DNA of 6,521 nucleotides, taken from an uncultured Clostridia bacterium. Lineage in GTDB: Bacteria > Bacillota > Clostridia > Christensenellales > Aristaeellaceae. The stretch covers positions 1 to 6,521 of the forward strand of contig CAKUCE010000173.1 in the NCBI GenBank assembly GCA_934643535.1, in the 5' to 3' direction. Below, in pieces: positions 1-4,725 of the stretch. How positions within the stretch are numbered: position 1 is the stretch's first letter; each line of letters opens with the position of its first letter. The notes beneath the pieces were generated by a model. That model was not told the DNA's origin. It saw only the letters and a list, made by a program, of their open reading frames with translations, and made no database searches. Made by a program: the position numbers and the translations under genes.

Positions 1-9
1 CGCCTTTTT

Positions 10-36
10 CCGCCGTCAAAATGGGCGGGCCTTTTT
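10..36 (+). terminator. Weak terminator-like hairpin at the left edge
   Basis: CCGCC (10-14) can pair with GGCGG (24-28) around a nine-base loop, and the stem is followed by GCC and five T (32-36). A second CCTTTTT sits at 3-9 and may be the tail of another hairpin cut by the window edge. This would end a gene lying to the left, but the stem is short and the upstream gene is not visible. Confidence 0.35.
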
Positions 37-140
37 CCCTCCGCTGCCTATCGCCGCCCTCGCCCCCGCAGTTGGCGTGGGGCATACTTACACCTTGCAG
101 CTTGGGATGTTAGGGCATGACTTGAATATTTTTGCAACGC
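37..140. other. Unassigned intergenic stretch
   Basis: No convincing gene, RNA or promoter is visible here. An open frame starting at 77 runs through the terminator and the repeats downstream, has no ribosome binding site, and is composed of repeat-derived residues, so it is not a gene. Confidence 0.5.
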
Positions 141-179
141 AAAAGGCCAGCGTGGTTTCAAATCCACGCTGGCCTTTTT
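141..179. terminator. Strong, probably bidirectional, rho-independent terminator
   Basis: AAAAGGCCAGCGTGG (141-155) pairs perfectly over 15 bp with the complementary arm at 164-178, around an eight-base loop. On the plus strand the stem ends in five T (175-179); on the minus strand it ends in four T (complement of 141-144). On the minus strand it lies downstream of the HMA gene and the repeat array, so it is the likely end of that transcript. On the plus strand it could stop transcription arriving from the left. Confidence 0.8.
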
Positions 180-181
180 AC

Positions 182-250
182 GCGAGCCATGAGGCCCGTT
201 GCCGAATGGCGGTCTGTATCAGCCAACTGACAGGAAATCGCACCAGACCC
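182..250. repeat. Modular hairpin repeat, copy 1 (incomplete)
   Basis: This copy has the first hairpin module only. GCCAT (186-190) pairs with ATGGC (206-210), then comes a tandem G-A/A-G mismatch (191-192 against 204-205), then GGC (193-195) pairs with GCC (201-203), closing a CCGTT loop. The following AGCCAACT (221-228) matches the linker of copy 3 (399-406), after which similarity fades. Hairpin modules 2 and 3 are missing. Confidence 0.6.
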
Positions 251-358
251 GCGAGCCGCGAGGCCTGTTGCCGAGCGGCGGTAATTCAACGGCCAAGCCG
301 CATGGCCCGCTAGTGCCCTGCGTGCCGTAGGCGCGCAGTCCAAAAGGGGCTCAGCCCC
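251..358. repeat. Modular hairpin repeat, copy 2 (complete)
   Basis: Module 1: GCCGC (255-259) pairs with GCGGC (275-279), with the same tandem G-A mismatch as copy 1 (260-261 against 273-274), GGC/GCC, and a CTGTT loop. Module 2: CTGCGTGCC (318-326) pairs with GGCGCGCAG (330-338), including one G-T wobble, around a GTA loop. Module 3: GGGGC (346-350) pairs with GCCCC (354-358) around TCA. The block at 306-326 matches 413-433 of copy 3 with two differences in 21 bases. Confidence 0.7.
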
Positions 359-472
359 CGAGCCGTGGCACCCGTCGTGCCACGGCGGTAACTCCGCAGC
401 CAACTCTCATGTCCCGCTAGCGCCCTGCGCGCCTTTGGCGCGCAGTCCGGGGTCAAGGGGCACTGCCCCTTG
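359..472. repeat. Modular hairpin repeat, copy 3 (complete)
   Basis: Module 1 is a perfect 10-bp stem (362-371 with 377-386) around CCGTC; the mismatched middle of copies 1 and 2 is fully paired here. Module 2: CTGCGCGCC (425-433) pairs with GGCGCGCAG (437-445) around TTT. Module 3: CAAGGGGC (454-461) pairs with GCCCCTTG (465-472) around ACT and directly abuts the stop codon of the HMA gene at 473. No T-run follows module 3 on the minus strand, so it is not a classical terminator. Confidence 0.7.
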
Positions 473-739
473 TTAGTTCTGGCGGTGCAGCCCGAAGAGG
501 CTCAGCCTCTTCTTTTCATAGGGGGCGGACTGGACGGACTGGAGCTCGTAGCCGGTGGCGGTGATGGTGGAACGGAGCAGGGCTTCGTCCAGCGGCTGCT
601 CGCTGAGAATGACGGTCTCTCCTTTGGAATGGGAGGAAGTCACCTTTTTAACAGAAAAGGCGTTGCGGATGGCGTCGTTGACGTGGGACTCGCACATGCC
701 GCACGCCATGCCGTTGATTTTGAGCGTGGTCTGGATCAT
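473..739 (-). CDS. Small heavy-metal-associated (HMA) domain protein
   Basis: This is an 88-residue soluble protein with one HMA domain, the fold of copper chaperones such as CopZ and Atx1. The metal motif is visible as G-M-A-C-G-M-C at residues 10-16, with Cys13 and Cys16 as the expected ligands and His19 close by. The rest of the domain follows to about residue 70 (ending near A-T-G-Y), then a basic tail (about residues 74-88, Y-E-K-K-R...). The ATG at 739 has an AGGAGA ribosome binding site (747-752) seven bases away. The gene diverges from feoA1 and its promoter carries the same GTTAG...CTAAC palindrome as the feo promoter, so joint control with iron uptake is likely. Known HMA proteins mostly carry Cu(I); the metal here is not shown by the sequence. 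The tail coincides with a palindrome (494-512) like the adjacent repeats. Confidence 0.88.
   Translation of the reverse strand: MIQTTLKINGMACGMCESHVNDAIRNAFSVKKVTSSHSKGETVILSEQPLDEALLRSTITATGYELQSVQSAPYEKKRLSLFGLHRQN
494..512. repeat. Palindrome inside the 3' end of the HMA gene
   Basis: GAAGAGGC (494-501) pairs perfectly with GCCTCTTC (505-512) around TCA. The stem length and loop match module 3 of the neighbouring repeat (346-358 also has a TCA loop). It encodes the K-R-L-S-L-F part of the protein's tail. Confidence 0.55.
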
Positions 740-803
740 GGAAAGGTCTCCTTTCGGCGCGGGGCGGAGAAGACGTTCCGCCGGGCGGAATCAGATAAAT
801 GAT

Positions 804-821
804 GGTTAGAAGTTTCTAACC
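804..821. promoter_or_regulatory. Operator palindrome (GTTAG box 1) at the HMA transcription start
   Basis: GGTTAGAAGTTTCTAACC is an 8-bp perfect inverted repeat with a two-base centre. It begins about where transcription from the leftward promoter (-10 at 828-833) should start, so a bound protein would block initiation or early elongation. The half-site GTTAG and its spacing recur at 995-1012. The motif resembles the DtxR/IdeR iron box (consensus TTAGGTTAGSCTAACCTAA); binding by the regulator encoded at 4281-4628 is inference. Confidence 0.7.
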
Positions 822-827
822 GATGGG

Positions 828-856
828 AGTATAGGACGGGATTCGGTGGTTGTCAA
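828..856 (-). promoter_or_regulatory. Promoter of the HMA gene
   Basis: On the minus strand a perfect -35 TTGACA (851-856) and a near-perfect -10 TATACT (828-833) are separated by exactly 17 bases. The expected start is near 821, giving a leader of about 80 bases before the ATG at 739. Confidence 0.85.
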
Positions 857-889
857 GCACGGATCGGACATTTTTGGCATGTTTGGACG

Positions 890-953
890 AAAAAAACGGA
901 AAAAATCAGACGAAGAGACAAAATGAAAATTTTTTCGAAAAAAATGTCAAAAA
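890..953. promoter_or_regulatory. A-tract-rich stretch upstream of the feo promoter
   Basis: A- or T-tracts lie at 890-896, 900-905, 920-923, 926-935, 938-944 and 949-953, several of them about one helical turn apart. The palindrome TTTTTTCGAAAAAA spans 930-943. Such stretches just upstream of a -35 box can bend DNA or act as UP elements for the RNA polymerase alpha subunit; that role is inferred. Confidence 0.45.
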
Positions 954-958
954 GGGGG

Positions 959-987
959 TTGACAGTCAAAGTTAGTTCTGCTAAACT
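959..987 (+). promoter_or_regulatory. Promoter of the feo operon
   Basis: A perfect -35 TTGACA (959-964), a 17-base spacer and a -10 TAAACT (982-987). The expected start is near 994, leaving a leader of about 80 bases before feoA1. Operator box 2 overlaps the spacer and the -10 box, and box 3 starts at about +1. Confidence 0.78.
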
Positions 988-990
988 AAC
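971..990. promoter_or_regulatory. Operator palindrome (GTTAG box 2) over the feo -10 box
   Basis: GTTAGTTCTGCTAAACTAAC has perfect 7-bp arms (971-977 and 984-990) with a six-base centre. It covers the -10 element, so occupancy would exclude RNA polymerase. Read as TTAG-N5-CTAAA-CTAA it resembles the overlapping half-sites of the DtxR/IdeR iron box. Its GTTAG-to-CTAAC span is 20 bases against 16 in boxes 1 and 3, so binding geometry may differ. Confidence 0.7.
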
Positions 991-994
991 TCGC

Positions 995-1012
995 GGTTAG
1001 AGGAGATTAACC
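995..1012. promoter_or_regulatory. Imperfect operator palindrome (GTTAG box 3) at the feo start
   Basis: GGTTAGAGGAGATTAACC matches box 1 at 13 of 18 positions and keeps the outer arms GGTTA/TAACC. It sits at the predicted transcription start of the feo operon, the same relative place as box 1 at the HMA promoter. Confidence 0.55.
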
Positions 1013-1052
1013 CCTCGGACCGCCAAATGCTTGACACGCTGGCTTGACGCGT

Positions 1053-1063
1053 GGAAGGGAGAG
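1053..1063 (+). promoter_or_regulatory. Ribosome binding site fixing the feoA1 start
   Basis: GGAAGGGAGAG lies nine bases before the ATG at 1073. The in-frame TTG at 1031 has no comparable site and would add 14 residues not typical of FeoA, so ATG 1073 (or the adjacent ATG 1076) is the start. Confidence 0.75.
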
Positions 1064-1072
1064 CGAAAACAA

Positions 1073-1285
1073 ATGATGCCGTTGGGAATGGCAAATGTGG
1101 GGGACGTGAACATCATCAAGCAGATCACTGGCCGCGATGATGTGCGTCAGCATCTGGCCGAGCTGGGGTTCGTACCCGGGGCGGAAGTATCCGTCGTGAG
1201 CGAACTGGGCGGCAATCTGATCCTTTCCGTCAAGGAAAGCCGGATCGCGTTGGATAAGACCATGGCCATGCGGATCATGGTGTAA
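1073..1285 (+). CDS. feoA: Ferrous iron transport protein A, first copy
   Basis: This is a 70-residue cytoplasmic protein made of one FeoA (SH3-like beta-barrel) domain. FeoA proteins bind the FeoB system at the inner membrane face and modulate Fe2+ uptake. The family pattern is visible: an N-terminal strand with V-G-D-V, then R-Q-H-L-A-E-L-G-F-V-P-G-A-E-V in the middle, then a strand pair ending in a short basic/hydrophobic tail (M-A-M-R-I-M-V). It is the first gene of the operon, with feoA2 starting 20 bases after its stop. The segment after the central turn (E-L-G-G-N-L-I-L-S-V-K) lacks the P-L-G-D-P element present in feoA2, so the two copies are diverged rather than recent duplicates. 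Confidence 0.9.
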   Translation: MMPLGMANVGDVNIIKQITGRDDVRQHLAELGFVPGAEVSVVSELGGNLILSVKESRIALDKTMAMRIMV

Positions 1286-1305
1286 CAAGAGGAAGGAGAG
1301 GGAAC

Positions 1306-1527
1306 ATGAAAACACTGAGAGATGTGAAGATCGGTGAAACCGCAGTGATCGAAAAGCTGCACGGCGAGGGCGCACTGAAGCGCCGCATCATGGACATGGG
1401 CCTGACCAAGGGCACTCAGGTCTATGTGCGCAAGGTCGCTCCTCTGGGCGATCCCATGGAGCTGACGGTTCGCGGCTATGAGCTGAGCGTCCGCAAGGCG
1501 GATGCCGAACTCATCGAAGTGAAATAA
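1306..1527 (+). CDS. feoA: Ferrous iron transport protein A, second copy
   Basis: A 73-residue FeoA-domain protein of canonical form. The N-terminal strand (T-L-R-D-V-K-I-G-E) leads to L-K-R-R-I-M-D-M-G-L-T-K-G at about residues 24-36, then A-P-L-G-D-P-M-E-L-T-V-R-G-Y-E-L-S-V-R-K at about 45-64, both hallmarks of FeoA. It is expected to act in the cytoplasm as an accessory of FeoB. The ATG at 1306 follows GGAAGGAGAGG (1291-1301). It lies 20 bases after feoA1 and 47 bases before feoB in one transcript. Having two different FeoA proteins beside one FeoB suggests divided roles, such as a hetero-complex, but the sequence does not show which. Confidence 0.95.
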   Translation: MKTLRDVKIGETAVIEKLHGEGALKRRIMDMGLTKGTQVYVRKVAPLGDPMELTVRGYELSVRKADAELIEVK

Positions 1528-1574
1528 CCCATTCACATAAGTAAGCGGTTTCAAGAAGAAGGAGGAACTTTTTC

Positions 1575-4067
1575 ATGGCCATTAAAATCGCGCTGGCGGG
1601 CAACCCGAACTGTGGTAAGACGACCCTGTTCAATGCCCTGACCGGTTCCAATCAGTTCGTGGGCAACTGGCCCGGCGTTACGGTGGAAAAGAAGGAAGGA
1701 CGCCTCAAGAAGCATGAGGACGTCGTTATCATGGACCTGCCCGGCATTTATTCTCTCTCTCCTTACACGCTGGAGGAGGTCGTATCCCGTAACTACCTGA
1801 TCACCGAGCGCCCCGACGCCATCCTGAACCTGATCGACGGCACCAACCTGGAGCGCAACCTGTATCTGACCACGCAGCTGACCGAGCTGGGCATCCCGGT
1901 GGTCGTCGCCGTCAACATGATGGACGTGGTCCGCAAGAACGGCGATCAGATCAACATTGCGGAGCTGTCCCGTCAGCTGGGCTGCAAGGTGATGGAGATC
2001 TCCGCTCTGAAGGGCGAGGGCATCATGGAAGCCGCCGAGGCTGCCATCAACGCCGCCAAGAACGCCAAGACCGTTCCGATGCACACCTTCTCCGGCCCCG
2101 TGGAACACGCGATCGCTCATATTGAGGAAGCGGCCCTCCACAATCTGCCTCAGGAGCAGCAGCGCTGGTATGCCATCAAGATTTTCGAGCGCGATAGCAA
2201 GGTGCTGGAGCAGCTCAATATCGCCAAGGATACGCTGGCGCATATTGAAACCGACATCAAGGCCGCTGAGACCGAACTGGACGACGACGCCGAGAGCATC
2301 ATCACCAACGAGCGTTATGTCTACATCGCGGAGGTTATCAAGGCCTGCTACAAGAAAAAGAATGCGGGCAAGCTGTCCGTTTCCGACAAGATCGACCGCG
2401 TGGTGACCAACCGTTGTCTGGGTCTGCCGATTTTCGCGGTGGTCATGTTCCTGGTGTACTACATCGCCATGGTGACCGTGGGCTCTGCGGCGACCGACTG
2501 GGCCAATGACGGCGTGTTTGGCGACGGCTGGCACCTGTTCGGCATCGGCAGCGGCGAGTATGAAGAAGCCGCCGATAACTACACCGCCGCCAGCGAAGCG
2601 CTGCAGGCCTTTGGTGTGGAGATCGACACCGAAGCCGAGGACTTTGATTCTGCCGCCACGCTGGAGCAGATGAAGGCCGTTGTTCCTGAAGAAGAGACCG
2701 CTACCGTGACGGTAGAGGACGAAGAAACTCTGGAAGAAACGGAAATGACCGCTTACTTCTCCGCCATTCCCGAGGATGCGGATGAAGACACCACCGTGGC
2801 CATGACCTATCAGGACGCTGTGGCGTATATGGAAGAAAACGGCTTTGACGAGCCCGATCCCGCCGATTACGGCGTGTGGGTGCCCGGCATTCCCGTGCTG
2901 ATCGAGAACGGTCTGGATAGCATCGGCTGCGCGGATTGGCTCAAGGGCCTGATTCTGGATGGTATCGTGGCTGGCGTTGGCGCCGTGCTGGGCTTCGTGC
3001 CTCAGATGCTGGTGCTGTTCCTGCTGCTGGCCTTCCTGGAGGCCTGCGGTTACATGGCCCGTATCGCCTTTGTTCTGGACCGTGTGTTCCGGAAGTTCGG
3101 CCTGTCCGGCAAGTCCTTCATCCCGATCCTGATCGGTACCGGCTGCGGCATCCCCGGCATCATGGCTTCCCGTACCATCGAAAACGAGCGGGACCGCCGG
3201 ATGACGATCATGACCACCACCTTCATCCCCTGCGGCGCGAAGGTTCCCTTCATCGCCATGATCGCAGGCGCTCTGTTCGGCGGCTCCCCTTGGGTCTCCA
3301 CCTCCGCTTACTTCGTCGGTATGGCCGCGATCATCCTCTCTGGTATCATGCTGAAGAAGTCTAAGCTGTTCGCCGGTGATCCCGCTCCCTTCGTCATGGA
3401 GCTGCCCGCTTATCACTGGCCCACGCCGGGCAATGTGCTGCGCAGCATGTGGGAGCGCGGCTGGAGCTTCATTAAGAAGGCCGGCACCATCATCCTGCTC
3501 TCCACGATCTTCGTGTGGTTCACCACCTACTTCGGCGTGGTGGACGGCGCCTTCCAGATGCTGAGCGAGGATCAGATCGACCACTCCATTCTGGCCGCTA
3601 TCGGCAACCTGATCGCCTGGATCTTCACGCCTCTGGGCTGGGGCAACTGGCAGGCGGCTGTGGCTTCCATCACCGGTCTGGTGGCCAAGGAAAACATCGT
3701 GGGCACGCTGGGCATCCTGTACGGCGGCGGCGATACTTCCGTGTACGCCAATCTGGCGCAGGCCTTCACCGGTCTGGCCGGCTACTCCTTCCTGGTGTTC
3801 AACCTGCTGTGCGCTCCTTGCTTCGCTGCTATCGGCGCCATCAAGCGGGAAATGAACAACGCCAAGTGGACCTGGGCGGCCATCGGCTATCAGTGCGGCT
3901 TCGCTTATGTGATCTCCCTGATGGTTTACAACATCGGCCTGCTCTTCCAGGGTGTGTTCAGCTTCTGGACCGTGATCGCTATCGCGCTGCTGGCTGGCTT
4001 GATCTACCTGCTGGTCCGCAAGAATCCCTATGACGACGAGCATTTGACTCAGAAAGTGAGCATGTAA
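1575..4067 (+). CDS. feoB: Ferrous iron transporter FeoB with an acidic external insertion
   Basis: An 830-residue inner-membrane Fe2+ transporter. The N-terminal G domain shows G1 G-N-P-N-C-G-K-T (9-16), a G2 Thr near 36, G3 D-L-P-G (54-57), G4 N-M-M-D (114-117) and a G5-like S-A-L-K-G (143-147), followed by a helical GDI-like region to about 270. The membrane part carries family signatures: G-T-G-C-G-I-P-G-I-M-A-S-R-T (521-534), P-C-G-A-K-V-P-F (552-559), L-V-A-K-E-N-I-V-G-T-L (702-712) and C-A-P-C (745-748). The first membrane segment is about 284-303 and the next starts near 456. Between them is a loop of about 150 residues, whereas E. coli FeoB (773 residues) has a far shorter one. Residues 326-432 of the loop contain about 34 Asp/Glu and a single Lys. 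The ATG follows GGAGG (1561-1565) at nine bases. The downstream Cys-rich gene starts one base after the stop. Confidence 0.97.
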   Translation: MAIKIALAGNPNCGKTTLFNALTGSNQFVGNWPGVTVEKKEGRLKKHEDVVIMDLPGIYSLSPYTLEEVVSRNYLITERPDAILNLIDGTNLERNLYLTTQLTELGIPVVVAVNMMDVVRKNGDQINIAELSRQLGCKVMEISALKGEGIMEAAEAAINAAKNAKTVPMHTFSGPVEHAIAHIEEAALHNLPQEQQRWYAIKIFERDSKVLEQLNIAKDTLAHIETDIKAAETELDDDAESIITNERYVYIAEVIKACYKKKNAGKLSVSDKIDRVVTNRCLGLPIFAVVMFLVYYIAMVTVGSAATDWANDGVFGDGWHLFGIGSGEYEEAADNYTAASEALQAFGVEIDTEAEDFDSAATLEQMKAVVPEEETATVTVEDEETLEETEMTAYFSAIPEDADEDTTVAMTYQDAVAYMEENGFDEPDPADYGVWVPGIPVLIENGLDSIGCADWLKGLILDGIVAGVGAVLGFVPQMLVLFLLLAFLEACGYMARIAFVLDRVFRKFGLSGKSFIPILIGTGCGIPGIMASRTIENERDRRMTIMTTTFIPCGAKVPFIAMIAGALFGGSPWVSTSAYFVGMAAIILSGIMLKKSKLFAGDPAPFVMELPAYHWPTPGNVLRSMWERGWSFIKKAGTIILLSTIFVWFTTYFGVVDGAFQMLSEDQIDHSILAAIGNLIAWIFTPLGWGNWQAAVASITGLVAKENIVGTLGILYGGGDTSVYANLAQAFTGLAGYSFLVFNLLCAPCFAAIGAIKREMNNAKWTWAAIGYQCGFAYVISLMVYNIGLLFQGVFSFWTVIAIALLAGLIYLLVRKNPYDDEHLTQKVSM

Positions 4068-4068
4068 C

Positions 4069-4203
4069 ATGGCAACGGCAATTGTCGCTCTGGTTCTTCT
4101 CCTGATTGTGGGCGCGATCGTGTACGGCATGGTGAAGGATAAAAAGAAGGGAAAGCATTCCTGCGGCGGCGATTGCGGTAACTGCCACGGCGGATGCCAC
4201 TGA
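4069..4203 (+). CDS. FeoB-associated Cys-rich membrane protein
   Basis: A 44-residue protein with a single hydrophobic segment (about residues 3-22), a basic stretch (K-D-K-K-K-G-K, 23-29) and a Cys/His-rich end: His30, Cys32, Cys36, Cys39, His40, Cys43 and His44, in the pattern C-x3-C-x2-C-x3-C. By the positive-inside rule the Cys-rich end should face the cytoplasm, next to the FeoB G domain. Proteins of this architecture directly after feoB are a known family (FeoB-associated Cys-rich membrane protein). No FeoC-like gene is visible here, so this protein may fill a related metal- or redox-linked role; that is inference. It begins one base after the feoB stop with no strong ribosome binding site, which points to translational coupling. 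A strong terminator follows ten bases after its stop. Confidence 0.85.
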   Translation: MATAIVALVLLLIVGAIVYGMVKDKKKGKHSCGGDCGNCHGGCH

Positions 4204-4212
4204 CAAAACCTC

Positions 4213-4246
4213 CGGGGATGCGGGAAGATTCCCGCATCCCCGTTTT
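4213..4246 (+). terminator. Strong rho-independent terminator after the feo genes
   Basis: A perfect stem of at least 13 bp, CGGGGATGCGGGA (4213-4225) with its complement (4230-4242), closes a four-base loop and is followed by TTTT (4243-4246). It lies between the Cys-rich gene and the regulator gene, so it would end most feo transcripts before the regulator. Confidence 0.88.
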
Positions 4247-4269
4247 ATATCTGCGCTTTGCGGAAGAGA

Positions 4270-4276
4270 GGAGGAG
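4270..4276 (+). promoter_or_regulatory. Ribosome binding site fixing the regulator start
   Basis: GGAGGAG ends four bases before the ATG at 4281 (GGAGG itself is six bases away). The frame is open further upstream to an ATG at 4194, but that start would overlap the Cys-rich gene and translate the terminator stem into residues unlike the family, so it is rejected. Confidence 0.8.
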
Positions 4277-4280
4277 CTCC

Positions 4281-4628
4281 ATGTCCGTCTCGCTGATCCG
4301 CTGCCTGCTGGCAGTACTGGCCCTGTCGGAAACCTGCGACGCCGTCGCTTCGAAGGACGTGGCCCATCTGCTGGGGGTGAAGCGGCCCACCATCCACCGC
4401 TCGCTGCAGCTGCTGGTGGAAAAAGGACTGATCGAAAAAGAACTGTACGGCGACGTGTTTCTGACGGAAGAAGGCCGGGCTAAGGCCCGTGCGATGGAGA
4501 CCCGGCGGGACGATCTGTCGCTGCTGTTTGCCCGGCAATTCGGCCTTTCTCCCGAGGAAAGCGTCAAGGCAGCCTTTGCCCTGATAAGCGAATTGAGCGA
4601 CGAAAGCCTGGAAAAGCTCCGGGGATAA
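4281..4628 (+). CDS. Small DtxR-like transcriptional regulator
   Basis: A 115-residue cytoplasmic DNA-binding protein. Residues about 5-70 form the winged helix of the DtxR/MntR family: S-K-D-V-A-H-L-L-G-V (24-33), recognition helix P-T-I-H-R-S-L-Q-L-L (36-45), V-E-K-G-L-I (46-51) and wing with L-T-E-E-G (61-65). Residues 75-113 match the start of the DtxR dimerization domain, ending S-D-E-S-L-E-K-L. It is shorter than MntR (about 142) or DtxR (about 226). By hand alignment the usual metal ligands are absent: the E-H pair before S-D-E is replaced by I-S, the K-H-R motif by R-R-D, and Met10/Asp8 equivalents by Ser or Leu. Two cysteines (8 and 19) are the only obvious alternatives. Its place after feoB and the iron-box-like palindromes at 804-1012 make it the candidate repressor of this locus. 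The terminator just upstream implies expression by read-through. Confidence 0.8.
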   Translation: MSVSLIRCLLAVLALSETCDAVASKDVAHLLGVKRPTIHRSLQLLVEKGLIEKELYGDVFLTEEGRAKARAMETRRDDLSLLFARQFGLSPEESVKAAFALISELSDESLEKLRG

Positions 4629-4636
4629 AAACCATG

Positions 4637-4672
4637 GCCCCGCCGTTTTGGAAACAAAACGGCGGGGCTTTC
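4637..4672 (+). terminator. Terminator of the regulator gene
   Basis: A perfect 14-bp stem (4637-4650 with 4655-4668) closes a GAAA tetraloop and is followed by TTT (4669-4671) and a second TTT at 4675-4677. It begins eight bases after the regulator's stop codon. Confidence 0.88.
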
Positions 4673-4679
4673 GCTTTAC

Positions 4680-4714
4680 AAAAAAGGAACCCGTTTGCGC
4701 AAGCGGGTTCCTTT
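4680..4714 (-). terminator. Terminator of the MATE transporter gene
   Basis: AAAGGAACCCG (4683-4693) pairs with CGGGTTCCTTT (4704-4714), and three more pairs including a wobble close a four-base loop (GCGC, 4697-4700). Read on the minus strand the stem is followed by a run of six T (complement of 4680-4685). It starts 11 bases beyond the transporter's stop and stands back-to-back with the regulator's terminator. Confidence 0.85.
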
Positions 4715-4725
4715 CCGTATAGAGA

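Noticed and set aside
182..472. CRISPR array
   Set aside because: The copies are about 70-115 bases apart, diverge from one another, and lack short identical repeats with unique spacers of constant length; no cas gene is present.
454..472. Module 3 hairpin as terminator of the HMA gene
   Set aside because: The stem is good but no T-run follows on the minus strand; the hairpin at 141-179 is a much better terminator.
1031..1072. TTG start for feoA1 at 1031
   Set aside because: It has no suitable ribosome binding site and adds residues foreign to FeoA; the site at 1053-1063 serves ATG 1073.
1551..4130. A very long open frame on the minus strand opposite feoB
   Set aside because: feoB on the plus strand has all family motifs, a proper ribosome binding site and operon context. 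The opposite frame has no domain, is rich in His, Gln, Gly and Asp as expected from the complement of a GC-rich gene, and reflects codon bias.
4194..4280. Longer N-terminus for the regulator from the ATG at 4194
   Set aside because: It would overlap the Cys-rich gene and translate the terminator hairpin; the ATG at 4281 has a strong ribosome binding site and gives the DtxR-like N-terminus.
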